Positions 42,689-51,771 of a stretch of 64,000 nt of DNA are shown here, piece by piece (the first letter of the stretch is position 1; every line of letters begins with the position of its first letter). A program made the position numbers and the translations under genes. Origin of the DNA: Polyangiaceae bacterium (GTDB lineage: Bacteria; Myxococcota_A; Polyangia; Polyangiales; Polyangiaceae); the NCBI GenBank assembly GCA_016715885.1, contig JADJXL010000015.1, positions 744,001 through 808,000 on the forward strand, given 5' to 3'. The notes below the pieces were generated by a model. It worked only from the letters and a program-made list of their open reading frames with translations. It did no database searches and was not told the DNA's origin.

Positions 42689-44101
42689 ATGAAGATTCCG
42701 CGCCACATCTTTCGCGAGTACGACATTCGCGGCGTCGCAGATCGAGATCTCTCGGACGAGCTTGCTCACGCGCTCGGCAGAGCGTTCGCCCACGTGCTTC
42801 GTTTGAGTGCAAAAGAACCCGCAGCACCTTTGCGCGTGGCCGTCGCTCGTGACGGTCGGTTCTCGAGCGGCCGACTTTTCGCTGCGCTGACCGAAGGACT
42901 TTTGTCAGGCGGTGTTTCCGTGGTTTCCGTCGGTATCGGTCCCACGCCGATGCTCTACTTCGCCGCGTTTCATCTCGAGACCGATGGCGCCGTCATGATC
43001 ACGGCGAGCCACAACCCTGCACCGGACAATGGCTTCAAGCTCATGCGCGGCAAAGCCTCGTTTTACGGGACAGACATCCAGCACCTCGCAGACGTGATCG
43101 AAAGCGACGTTGCGATGAACGAAAAAGCCCCAGCGCGGGGTGAATTGATCGAAAAAAATGTGGAGGCGGAGTACATCGAAACCGTGCGTCGATCGAGCCG
43201 TCTTGCGCATACGAACGTGAAGTTCATCGTCGATGGGGGCAATGGTGCCGCCGGGCCTTTGGGCATTGCGACACTGAATGCACTGGGTTTGAAACCTGAA
43301 GCACTGTATTGCGACATCGACGGCAGTTTCCCGAATCATCATCCCGATCCGACTGTCCCGAAAAACCTCGTGGCCTTGCGCGACCGCGTGCTCGCGACGG
43401 GCGCGACGCTCGGTGTGGCCTGGGACGGCGATGGGGATCGTATTGGCGCGATCGACGAAACGGGAGTAATAGTTTGGGGAGACAAGCTACTTCTTCTTTA
43501 TGCGCGAGCGGTTTTGCGGGAACATCCGGGGGCCACCGTGCTCGGCGAAGTGAAGTGTTCCGAAACGCTGTATGCGGATATCGCGAAGCACGGAGGTCGG
43601 CCGCTGGTTTGGAAAACGGGGCATTCGCTCATCAAGGCCAAAATGAAGGAAGAACATGCAAAGCTCGCGGGGGAAATGAGCGGGCACATGTTTTTCGCGG
43701 ACAGATGGCTGGGGTTCGACGATGCCATTTATGCCACGGTGCGCCTCGTCGAAATCATTGCGTCCGAAGGTCGAACGCTTCGCGAGCTTCTCTCCGACGT
43801 TCCAAAGACCTTTGCCACGCCGGAGATCCGCGTGGATTGTCCAGACAACCTCAAATTCGACGTGGTGGCGAAGGTCGTCGCTCATTACCGGGGAAGCCGA
43901 CGGGTGCTCGATATCGACGGCGGGCGCGTCGATTTCGGCGAAGGCGCGTGGGGGCTTTGCCGCGCATCCAATACGCAACCGGTGCTCGTGCTGCGTTTCG
44001 AGGCGGCGACGCCGGAGCGACTCGATGCGATACGCGCCGAGGTCGAAAGCGTCGTGGCTGATGCGATCACGCAGGTCTCCAAGCAGGGCGGGGGATCGTG
44101 A
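42689..44101 (+). CDS. Phosphomannomutase/phosphoglucomutase
   Basis: Interconverts hexose 1-phosphate and 6-phosphate for cell-envelope sugars. Motifs: IFREYDIRG near the start; MITASHNPAPDNGFKLM near residue 105 (phosphoserine loop); WDGDGDRIGAIDE near residue 245 (metal-binding loop); GEMSGHMFFADRWLGFDDAI near residue 330; and a C-terminal domain. The 470-residue size fits the bifunctional AlgC/ManB class. The start ATG is at 42689. The 3' end overlaps the prmC start by four bases (GTGA). Confidence 0.93.
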   Translation: MKIPRHIFREYDIRGVADRDLSDELAHALGRAFAHVLRLSAKEPAAPLRVAVARDGRFSSGRLFAALTEGLLSGGVSVVSVGIGPTPMLYFAAFHLETDGAVMITASHNPAPDNGFKLMRGKASFYGTDIQHLADVIESDVAMNEKAPARGELIEKNVEAEYIETVRRSSRLAHTNVKFIVDGGNGAAGPLGIATLNALGLKPEALYCDIDGSFPNHHPDPTVPKNLVALRDRVLATGATLGVAWDGDGDRIGAIDETGVIVWGDKLLLLYARAVLREHPGATVLGEVKCSETLYADIAKHGGRPLVWKTGHSLIKAKMKEEHAKLAGEMSGHMFFADRWLGFDDAIYATVRLVEIIASEGRTLRELLSDVPKTFATPEIRVDCPDNLKFDVVAKVVAHYRGSRRVLDIDGGRVDFGEGAWGLCRASNTQPVLVLRFEAATPERLDAIRAEVESVVADAITQVSKQGGGS

Positions 44102-44988
44102 CGACGGAGCGGAATGAAGCGCAAAACGCGCCATGGACGATTCGTCGGGTGCTCGCGTGGGCCGTGGATGACCTCAAAAAGCGCGGGTTTTCTTCGCCAC
44201 GGCTCGATGCAGAGCTGCTCCTGTGCCACGTACTGAAGCAAGATCGCATCAAGCTCATCATGGACGCCGAGCGGCCGCTCGAAAAAGTCGAGCTTGCTCG
44301 ATATCGTGAGCTTTTCCAGCGACGGCGTGCGGGAGAGCCGGTCGCGTATTTGCTGGGCGTGCGCGAATTCTATGGGCACCCATTTCGAGTCGATCGTCGC
44401 GTGCTCATTCCGCGTCCCGATACCGAAACACTCGTCGAAGTGGCGCTCGTCCGCACGAAGCACCTGGATCTGTGCGCGCGAGTGCTCGACCTTTGCACGG
44501 GCTCGGGTTGTGTTGCCATTTCACTTGCAAAAGAACGCCCGACGATCTGCGTGCTCGGATTGGACCTTTCTCCTGGTGCGGTCGAGGTTGCACGAGAGAA
44601 CGTGGTGCGTCTCGGAGCGGTCAATTGCGCGATTGGGCAATCGGACCTTTTTGCGGCGCTTGCCCCGGCGCGCCCTCGATTCGACCTGATTACGGCGAAT
44701 CCGCCGTACATCCCCGATTCGGAAATCGAAGCGCTCGATATCGACATTCGTGGATTCGAACCGCATTTGGCGCTTGCCGGAGGCGATGATGGCTTGTCGA
44801 TTGTGCGGCGTATCGTATCCGAAGCGCCGGAGCATCTGCTTTGCGGCGGCGTGCTCGCGATCGAAGTGATGACTGGGCAAGCCGCGAGCGTTTGCGAGCT
44901 ATTCGAACAGCGTGGTTTTTCGGACGTTCAGATCAAGAAAGACCTGGGCGGGCGCGAGCGCGTGGTATCCGGCGTTTTCGCGCAATGA
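44098..44988 (+). CDS. prmC: Peptide chain release factor N5-glutamine methyltransferase
   Basis: Methylates the GGQ glutamine of release factors RF1 and RF2, which increases translation termination. The 296-residue product has ARVLDLCTGSGCVAISLA (SAM binding), ANPPYIPDSEIEALD (NPPY catalytic loop near residue 200) and GREFYGHPFRVDRRVLIPRPDTE-type segment REFYGHPFRVDRRVLIPRPD. The C-terminal end KDLGGRERVVSG is typical. The GTG start overlaps the preceding gene by four bases, so the two are translated together. Confidence 0.94.
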   Translation: MTTERNEAQNAPWTIRRVLAWAVDDLKKRGFSSPRLDAELLLCHVLKQDRIKLIMDAERPLEKVELARYRELFQRRRAGEPVAYLLGVREFYGHPFRVDRRVLIPRPDTETLVEVALVRTKHLDLCARVLDLCTGSGCVAISLAKERPTICVLGLDLSPGAVEVARENVVRLGAVNCAIGQSDLFAALAPARPRFDLITANPPYIPDSEIEALDIDIRGFEPHLALAGGDDGLSIVRRIVSEAPEHLLCGGVLAIEVMTGQAASVCELFEQRGFSDVQIKKDLGGRERVVSGVFAQ

Positions 44989-44997
44989 AATCGGCGT

Positions 44998-45777
44998 TCA
45001 CTTTTTCTTGTTGAGCGGATAAAGCGCCGTTCTCCATCCGAGGACGAAAGCGCCGCCGCGCATGGACGCACTCCATGTGTAATCGTACGCCAAATAAGGA
45101 CCCATGCTCAATTTGGGCCCGATACGCATCCCTTCGTAAAACGCGCTGACACCAATGGATGATGTGAGACCTCCATCGACGAGCAGCGTGCTCGTATCGT
45201 TCGAGGGGGTCGCAATGCCGGTGCCGATGCCGGTTTCAAATGCCAAACCCAGCTCGCGGAATGTACCGCCGAGCGCATAGAGCGGAAAGACTTCCGTGTG
45301 AAAGCCGACCGTTCCGATGAATACGACGTTTTCGCCCGCATCGAAGCCGATCGTACCTATCGAAGCGCCGAACACGAGAAAGTCGCGCAATGCAAACCCC
45401 GCCCAAGCGCGAGCGCCATAGCCGGCCCCAATACCCGAATCGGTGTAATTGCTGATGAGACCGATTTTCGTGGGATCGTTGGGAAAACCCGAGGCGCTAC
45501 CGAGTGATGCGCCGATGGAGATGCCCATGGCAAGCACGGTTCTCCGTTCGGCTGTGACCGGACGGAGAACGGGATCATCCTCGTTTTCGAGTCCGCTCGT
45601 GCCGAGGACGCGGACGCCGGCTTCCTCTTTTTTTTCTTCGGCTTGCGCCTCTGTCGTCGCGCGGCTGCCGCGTGACCCATCTGCAAGGGCGCTCGACGCG
45701 AATGAGAATGAAGCACTGGCTGCAAGAAAGGCACAGACCCGTACGAAGATGTTGTTTGGGAAGCCAACGGTTACCAT
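44998..45777 (-). CDS. Exported protein, probable outer-membrane beta-barrel
   Basis: A 259-residue protein with a signal peptide (about residues 10-32, VCAFLAASASFSFASSALA). The mature part has alternating hydrophobic/polar strands with many Gly and Thr (LAMGISIGASLGSASG, LALEFETGIGTG, ending in AFVLGWRTALYPLNKKK), as in small outer-membrane barrels. No enzyme or transport motif is visible. It is convergent with prmC, nine bases from its end. Function unknown. Confidence 0.7.
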   Translation of the reverse strand: MVTVGFPNNIFVRVCAFLAASASFSFASSALADGSRGSRATTEAQAEEKKEEAGVRVLGTSGLENEDDPVLRPVTAERRTVLAMGISIGASLGSASGFPNDPTKIGLISNYTDSGIGAGYGARAWAGFALRDFLVFGASIGTIGFDAGENVVFIGTVGFHTEVFPLYALGGTFRELGLAFETGIGTGIATPSNDTSTLLVDGGLTSSIGVSAFYEGMRIGPKLSMGPYLAYDYTWSASMRGGAFVLGWRTALYPLNKKK

Positions 45778-45824
45778 TCCGAATCTTTCTTTACTTCACG
45801 AATCGAGGAACGTCCAGCCGCGAT

Positions 45825-47504
45825 TTACGTGCTTGCTATCGAATTTGCAGCCGCATCGCCAGCTTTGCTTTCCCAAGGTTGCCGCAGCTCGAGCTGTCTT
45901 GCGTCGAGCGAACCTTTTTCCAAGAGGCCGGTCTTGGCATCGTGAATGCGCCATTCGAGGGTCTGTCGGCCAAGCGGTTGCGCTTCGACAAACACGCACC
46001 GTAATTCGCCGGCGTCGAATTGGCATTGCTCTTGCACTGCACGCAAGAGTTGTTCATTGTGCAGGTGACCGTCGCCGAAGTTGTACCCGAGCACCATTCC
46101 TGCAATGATTTCCCCGTCCACGTATTCGTAATCCTCGAATCGATCCACGGCTTTGGGCAAGAGGACCGACAACGCGCGGCCATGCAGATGCATCAAGCGA
46201 AAGGCGAATACTTTTCCTACGAGACCCACGGACGTCCGGCGGTCATAAAATCGATCCAGTTGATCGTATACCCACTGCGAGCTTTTCGTGACTTTTTCCA
46301 GCTTGCGATGGCTTCCGTCGCGAAATAGCCAAATTCCATACGCCCAATTCCCAGCGTAATACCGCATCGCGAACAAGAACGAGACGGCCGAAGGAACGAG
46401 GTTTCCCAAAAGCGGAATGCCAACGAGCGCGAAGAGGAGAAATACGCCGAGCGGCCAGGGGCCAACGTCCATAATGGTGACGTCTGGATGTGCCCAGAAA
46501 AGCGCGAACCCGCCATAAACGACCATGAAATTCCATTCGATGGGCACGCCCATGGGCACGTTGCTCGTAATGTAGCCGTGGAGCATGAGCATGAGGACCA
46601 TGCCGACGACGAGCGACGTGCCTCCGGGACTCCATATCAGAACGAGCGGAACGGCCAATTCGAGTAAGGTTCCGCCATGAGCCATCCAGACGGCGAGCCT
46701 TGATGGGCGGAGATCGTCCGGGAAATGTCGATACATGCGACGGCGTATCCACGCGGCTCGCGTAAACGGCCCATTGCTCGTCATGACGGCGACGACCGTT
46801 GGAAAGTGCGCGCTCAGCTTGGAGACGCCGGCCCAAAACCAAAGCGCGAGCTGCACGGCCTTGGCGCCCGCAATCCATTGGTTTGCAAATGCAAAACACA
46901 ATAGCGTGGTCCAATAATGTTCCCCGCGCGCAGCGATGAAAATTGTCTTGTCCAGCACGCCGAGAATGGGAAATAACGCGACGATGGGCAGGAATTCTTC
47001 GAGGCCCGGTGTTTTGGAGACGAGCGCGCGGACGAGGCAAATGATGGCGGCGGCGTAAAACGCGACATCGAGCAAGCTGCGGCGCGTTCCACTAATGATT
47101 GGCACTTGTTCGAAGACAGGCAGCTTCGTCGTCCCCGGACGCAAAAAATACAAAAACCCGCCAATGGGTGGATAATACCGGCCCGTGAGGGGTCCACTGC
47201 CACATCCGAGCCCGAGCACCTCGAAGAGCATGCTCCAAAGAATCGCTTTTTGAAACGCGACGGGATCGAGCCACCAGGAATCGATGGTTTGAAGTTCGCC
47301 GAGGCCCGGCGTGAAGCCGCAAAAAAAGGCCCACCCGCCAATGTACAGCACGACCTTCAATGCATAGACGAGGTAGATGGCGAGCGGCGTCCCGTATCCT
47401 TGCAAGGCCCACGATTCGCACGCCATGCGCGCTCGTTCGGCAAAGGGGCGCTTGATCCATTCGAGTGGGTCGTAGGGAGGCGGAATCGGATCGAGCAAGC
47501 CCAT
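45825..47504 (-). CDS. DUF3556-family multipass membrane protein
   Basis: A 559-residue protein with an N-terminal soluble segment (PYDPLEWIKRPFAERARMAC), 9-11 hydrophobic helices in the first two thirds and a C-terminal soluble domain from about residue 390. The N-terminal pattern (LAIYLVYALKVVLYIGGWAF, GCGSGPLTGRYYPPIGGFLY, FLRPGTTKLP) matches DUF3556 membrane proteins of actinobacteria, whose function is unknown to me. I use the ATG at 47504; a GTG at 47513 is also possible. No operon partner: neighbours are 47-77 bases away on the same strand. Confidence 0.75.
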   Translation of the reverse strand: MGLLDPIPPPYDPLEWIKRPFAERARMACESWALQGYGTPLAIYLVYALKVVLYIGGWAFFCGFTPGLGELQTIDSWWLDPVAFQKAILWSMLFEVLGLGCGSGPLTGRYYPPIGGFLYFLRPGTTKLPVFEQVPIISGTRRSLLDVAFYAAAIICLVRALVSKTPGLEEFLPIVALFPILGVLDKTIFIAARGEHYWTTLLCFAFANQWIAGAKAVQLALWFWAGVSKLSAHFPTVVAVMTSNGPFTRAAWIRRRMYRHFPDDLRPSRLAVWMAHGGTLLELAVPLVLIWSPGGTSLVVGMVLMLMLHGYITSNVPMGVPIEWNFMVVYGGFALFWAHPDVTIMDVGPWPLGVFLLFALVGIPLLGNLVPSAVSFLFAMRYYAGNWAYGIWLFRDGSHRKLEKVTKSSQWVYDQLDRFYDRRTSVGLVGKVFAFRLMHLHGRALSVLLPKAVDRFEDYEYVDGEIIAGMVLGYNFGDGHLHNEQLLRAVQEQCQFDAGELRCVFVEAQPLGRQTLEWRIHDAKTGLLEKGSLDARQLELRQPWESKAGDAAANSIAST

Positions 47505-47581
47505 GCTTCGCACGATGCCGAAAATGCACCGCTAACGCAAGTGTTCTGTCGTTGGGTGATCGAAATCGATGGCGAGTCGAT

Positions 47582-49051
47582 TTACGACATCGGAATGCTC
47601 CACTCACGAATCGCTGCAGAGAGTCGCACGAGCGCTTCGCGTTGCTTGTCGTGATCGAGGGCGGCGGGGGGCGGCGTCATACTTTTGCGGTTTGCACGAG
47701 AAACTCGCTCGGCTGCCAGGGTGATGGCTTCGTGGAGCAACGCATCCGCGGCGGCAGGACACGTCTTGTGCATGGTCTTGAAGGCATCCTGATTTATTTC
47801 GAGCACGGTGCATTCTGCCACGGCAATGACGGAAACGGGCCGAGGCGAATCCTCCCAAAGTGCGGCCAATCCCATGATCGCTCCGGGCCCGAGTCGGCCC
47901 ATGTCGTAGGTATCGACGCCTTGGGTTTTCGTCACTTCGACTTCACCTGAAATGAGCAAGAAACACGATTCTGCACGCGTACCTTGCACGAATATCGACG
48001 TGCCCGGAGAAACCGTCGATAACTTACCGAGCGCCACCGCGCGCTCGATATCGGTGTCGGAAACATTCTCCAATGCATGAACGACGCGCAGATCCTCAGC
48101 GTGAAATGGCACGAATTGCATCGTGCTTCGATTGGCACCATATTGCGGGAAATCCGCACTCCAAAGCGATCGTCCTACGTCGCTGGCGAAAGGCAAAAGG
48201 GCGCGCCCCAATGCTCGAATGGACGAAAAACGGTCTTCGGGGGCCAACGCCATGGCTCTGAGGACGAGCGCGTCGAAGGCCGGGGGAAGCGAGGGACGAT
48301 ATGCAGATGGGGGCTTGGCACCTCCTATTGCAATCGATCCGAGCAGCGCAGGCACGTTCGTGCCATCGTACGGCAAGCGTCTCGTTGCGACGAGATACAG
48401 CGTGATACCAATGGCATATTGATCGCTGCGCGCGTCGAAACGCGTCATTCCACCCGTGGCGACTTCGGGGGCGATGAATGCAGGCGTACCGACGATTTCC
48501 GTGGATGAGGTGACGGCTTGCATCATGCCGCTCGTGTCGAGTTTCGAAATGCCGAAATCGAGCAGCACAGGGTGTTCGCGCGGAGGTTTGCGCGCAATGA
48601 ATATATTTTCGGGCTTGATGTCCCGGTGCAAAATGCCCGCATCGTGCGCCGCCGCAAGGGCCGACAGAATGGGGAGGAAAATGTCGGCAATGCGGTCGAG
48701 CGGCAGCTCGGATTGCGTATGCGAAAGCGTAAAAAGATCCTGCCCTTCGAGCAGATCCATCGCCAAAAATGGCATAGCTTGCTCGACCCCGATGTCGTGC
48801 ACCGAAACGACGTGAGGATGCGCAAGTCGCGACGCAGCACGCGCTTCGATGACGAAACGCTGCACGACGTCGCTACGCAATGAAAACCATGGATGAAGGA
48901 CTTTCAGGGCGACGCGCTTTTGCAAGTCCATGTGCAGCGCCTCGTACACCGCCGCCATGCCACCGGTCCCAATTCGCCGGACGATCAAGTAACGGCCGAA
49001 CTTTTCGCCCGCAAGGAGCGTCCTCATCCCCTGTGAATCATGCGTTTCCAT
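47582..49051 (-). CDS. Ser/Thr protein kinase with C-terminal cNMP-binding domain
   Basis: A 489-residue kinase. Kinase domain about residues 15-285: GTGGMAAVYEALH, VALKVLHPW, HRDIKPENIFI, DFGISKLD, TPAFIAPEVATGG. Residues about 330-455 form a cyclic-nucleotide-binding fold (TSIFVQGTRAESCFLLISGEVEVTK, GPGAIMGLAALWEDSPRPV). The cyclic nucleotide may control kinase activity. No membrane helix is seen. It starts three bases after the cNMP-binding protein gene, so they form a two-gene operon. Confidence 0.92.
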   Translation of the reverse strand: METHDSQGMRTLLAGEKFGRYLIVRRIGTGGMAAVYEALHMDLQKRVALKVLHPWFSLRSDVVQRFVIEARAASRLAHPHVVSVHDIGVEQAMPFLAMDLLEGQDLFTLSHTQSELPLDRIADIFLPILSALAAAHDAGILHRDIKPENIFIARKPPREHPVLLDFGISKLDTSGMMQAVTSSTEIVGTPAFIAPEVATGGMTRFDARSDQYAIGITLYLVATRRLPYDGTNVPALLGSIAIGGAKPPSAYRPSLPPAFDALVLRAMALAPEDRFSSIRALGRALLPFASDVGRSLWSADFPQYGANRSTMQFVPFHAEDLRVVHALENVSDTDIERAVALGKLSTVSPGTSIFVQGTRAESCFLLISGEVEVTKTQGVDTYDMGRLGPGAIMGLAALWEDSPRPVSVIAVAECTVLEINQDAFKTMHKTCPAAADALLHEAITLAAERVSRANRKSMTPPPAALDHDKQREALVRLSAAIREWSIPMS

Positions 49052-49054
49052 GGC

Positions 49055-49519
49055 TCACCACAGCATGCTCATTTTTTCGATTTCCGTGTCGACCTGCTTC
49101 TCGATGAGCCGCACGCGGCGCAAGAGACTGCGCAAAGAAACGGTGGCGAGCGCTCGGGCAGCAGCCGGCACGTTCTGCCGAAGCACACCGAGCGCGTCTT
49201 CGTTGAGCTCGAAGACGAGCGACGGAGCCGTGGCGCGCAGCGTCACCGTGCGAGGCGACGGGTCGAACAACGAAGCTTCGCCAATCACTTGACCTGGACC
49301 GAAACGACGAGCCAAGAGCGCTCCGCTTGCTTTGGACGTGGCGCTCAAGGTCCCTTCGGCGATGAGCAACATGCTCGAACCAGGATCCCCTTCGTCGAAG
49401 ACGATGTCTCCAGGCGCGTATCCGCGGCCTTTGAAACACAGCGCCAACGCTTCGCGATCCGCATCGGACAAGGTTTCTAGAAACGGAAGCGATTTCAGTA
49501 GTTGCGGGTCGAGACGCAT
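49055..49519 (-). CDS. Single-domain cNMP-binding protein
   Basis: A 154-residue protein consisting mostly of a cyclic-nucleotide-binding domain: GDIVFDEGDPGSSMLLIAEGTL and GPGQVIGEASLFDPSPRTVTLRATAP, then a helical tail (LRSLLRRVRLIEKQVDTEIEK) that may dimerise. It lies directly upstream of the kinase with the same kind of domain, three bases away. It probably acts with that kinase, perhaps competing for the same ligand, but this is inference. Confidence 0.85.
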   Translation of the reverse strand: MRLDPQLLKSLPFLETLSDADREALALCFKGRGYAPGDIVFDEGDPGSSMLLIAEGTLSATSKASGALLARRFGPGQVIGEASLFDPSPRTVTLRATAPSLVFELNEDALGVLRQNVPAAARALATVSLRSLLRRVRLIEKQVDTEIEKMSMLW

Positions 49520-50035
49520 TGCAAACGAGCGATGCTAGCAGGGTCGTTCCTCCGCGCCCATCCCGCATCGCGGTCGTCCTCGCGACTTCATCGACACATC
49601 CGTACGTCGTAAACGTGGGACCAGTGCAACCTGCAGCGGTCCTTCGCGCTGCTGGTCACCAAGTGCATCTCGTCGATGCGCTCGCCGTGCAGGGCGCAAC
49701 GCTCACGCTCGATGATGCTACGCACGTTCGTCTTGGCGCGTTGCTCGACGATGTGATCGCTCGCATCGATGCAGACACCGACGCTTCATCGGCATCCATC
49801 GCGTGATTCGATGCACGCGGACCCATTCGTACGAACTCGTAAGGTTCGTCCTGACCGTCCGATTGTCCTGGCTGATCCGTACCAGAGTGGTCGACACGTC
49901 GTCGACGCGCCTTCGTCCGGCGCCCTCGCCGCGTAACTGGAAGGCCGAGGGCGAGCGCGCTGCCGCCTTCGAACGGCTCGTGCGCGAAGGAGCATCGCAA
50001 GCGCCTTTCGTCGTGAATGGTTTGGACTCAAAGCA
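49519..50035 (+). pseudogene. Decayed B12-binding radical SAM-type gene fragment
   Basis: Three pieces of family-like sequence lie in two frames in the order expected for a B12-binding domain. First is VGPVQPAAVLRAAGHQVHLVDA (49519-49806 frame), then RPDRPIVLADPYQSGRHVVDA in another frame (from 49811), then EGERAAAFERLVREG in the frame of 49803 near 49950. No radical SAM CxxxCxxC part follows. The three cannot be read as one protein, so I call it a truncated and frameshifted remnant. Confidence is moderate because I had no alignment. Confidence 0.42.
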
Positions 50036-50055
50036 TCTGCACCGTGAAAGAGTAT

Positions 50056-51438
50056 TTACGCGACCAGGCGAATGCTCCATGCGAGCGCTTGCTCTCGCGC
50101 GTTTTGCCTGACCATTGCATTCGGAACGCCACTGCGATATGCGAGCGTCTCATCGAATTCGATTGTTCCGTCGACACCCATGGCGTCGATGGCCGACTCT
50201 TCGTCCGACATACGTTCTTCGACGGATCGAGCGAGCGCATCACGAATCGATTTGCCTCCAGCGGAAATGCAGAATGCGACGATTCGTTCGGATAACTCCG
50301 CGTGCGCCGCTTCGTCACGCGCGATGATGGCCAAGGTTTGTCGGATACGATCGTTCGTCGCCATTTGCGAAACCCGCAGCGCTTGCGCCGCGGCGGTGCC
50401 TTCGCCGACGCACCCGTCCCAGAAAGATTCGAGGGCGAGGCGCTCGAGGAGTGCCATGCGATCGACATCCTTGGCGGTAGGAACTTCGGGTTCGAGCGCG
50501 ATGACGTCAAAGGGCAAGTATTGATTGGTGATGGTCGCACATAGCTCGGTGTGATGAGCCTCCTCCGCGGCACTGCGCAATGCGTGTCGAATGAGCGATT
50601 CGGGAGCCCCTGCCCGCGCGAGATCGCGCGCGATGGCGAAAAACGCCGGAATGGACGCACATTCTGCCCGCGTATCTCGAGCCCAATGGGAAGCAAGGCG
50701 GCGGCGCGTATGGACGTCCATCGAAGTGACACGATGACGGGACGCATTGGGATCTGCGCGCCGTATGCGCAGCGACCCGAGAATCGGTTCTGCATCCATC
50801 TCGGAACGCAACGGACGACCTCCGGTATTAATCGGACAACGGTACACAAAGCAGGGTCCAGGAGCACGAAATTCCCAGCCCAGCGTCAATTCATTTTTCA
50901 CTTCTCTTTTGAATCCAATGCTTCCGCGAACGACCGGGCCATGCTCGAAAAGCAGAGCATTGAATTGTGGAGAAAAACCAATGTGCAAACCAAGCCCACC
51001 CGAATCGTATTTGCCGCTCGAATCGGGCTCCTGGAATACATCACGCTTGGCCGCATCGGGCCAGCGATAGCCGGTACGATACGTGAGCCCCAATTCGGCG
51101 TCCGCATTGACGATTCTAGAAAAGACAGGTCCGCCGTGCGCCCCAAAGGCGAATCGGCCGGCGCCACCGCGTAACCAGCTCGCCTGAAGAAATGGCCCCG
51201 CTCCGTAATAGCCAATTGCAGTCGATGTCGTGTCTTCCACGAAATAAGAGTACCGCAAATCAGCGCCAACACCGAATGCAGGCCGCGCACCTACGGAAAA
51301 GGACAACGTGAGGCCCAGGTTGACACCGTGATAACCTTGGGTCTCCGCGGCAAACGATGTCGACGGCGCGAGCATGACGCCTCCTGCGATGGCAAGAGCG
51401 CTCGAGCTGCTCACGATGCTGGGCATAAATGACTTCAT
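50056..51438 (-). CDS. Barrel-like N-terminus fused to a ferritin-like domain
   Basis: A 460-residue protein. Residues 1-30 are a signal peptide (MLAPSTSFAAE). Residues about 30-190 have beta-barrel-like strands (VNLGLTLSFSVGARPAFGVG, LRYSYFVEDTTSTAIGYYG). From about residue 225 a helical, ferritin-like domain begins: RALRSAAEEAHHTEL-type segment HALRSAAEEAHHTEL and LAIIARDEAAHAELSERIV, which are the paired EEAHH/DEAAH di-iron signatures. A di-iron protein attached to an outer-membrane barrel is unusual. An alternative is that a frameshift or sequencing artefact joined two genes, but the reading frame is open throughout. Function unknown. Confidence 0.75.
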   Translation of the reverse strand: MKSFMPSIVSSSSALAIAGGVMLAPSTSFAAETQGYHGVNLGLTLSFSVGARPAFGVGADLRYSYFVEDTTSTAIGYYGAGPFLQASWLRGGAGRFAFGAHGGPVFSRIVNADAELGLTYRTGYRWPDAAKRDVFQEPDSSGKYDSGGLGLHIGFSPQFNALLFEHGPVVRGSIGFKREVKNELTLGWEFRAPGPCFVYRCPINTGGRPLRSEMDAEPILGSLRIRRADPNASRHRVTSMDVHTRRRLASHWARDTRAECASIPAFFAIARDLARAGAPESLIRHALRSAAEEAHHTELCATITNQYLPFDVIALEPEVPTAKDVDRMALLERLALESFWDGCVGEGTAAAQALRVSQMATNDRIRQTLAIIARDEAAHAELSERIVAFCISAGGKSIRDALARSVEERMSDEESAIDAMGVDGTIEFDETLAYRSGVPNAMVRQNAREQALAWSIRLVA

Positions 51439-51771
51439 GACGAACTCCTTGGATTTTGAAGTTATGCGAATGATCGGGCTTGCACCTAACCATCACTTTA
51501 TTGCAACGAGGATGCCACGTCAGGTGAGACCGCTTTTCGGCCGGTCATTGCGACCCATCACTCGAAGAGCATCTTGGTGTTGGCTCAATCGAGCCCAAAG
51601 ATGATTGATCGTTTGATCCAATTTGGTTCAGTTGATGCAATCGGAGGGGGCGGCATCGAAGGGTCGGGGGCGTTGCTGGGCGCGACCGGGTAGACTCTCG
51701 CTTCTCCTGCCTCCGAAAAGCGCGTAGGGTGCGCTCCGTCGGCGCGATGTCGCGCGCATCGGAGGATATTG
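51439..51771. other. Intergenic region upstream of the kelch-repeat gene
   Basis: No gene seen in these 333 bases. The ribosome-binding site of the kelch gene (GGAGG) is at 51761-51765. GC content jumps from about 57% on the left to about 77% just to the right. Confidence 0.4.

Noticed and set aside
49803..50111. A 102-codon frame that overlaps the decayed gene by GTGA
   Set aside because: Only its second half looks protein-like; I treat it as part of the decayed B12-binding gene rather than a separate gene.
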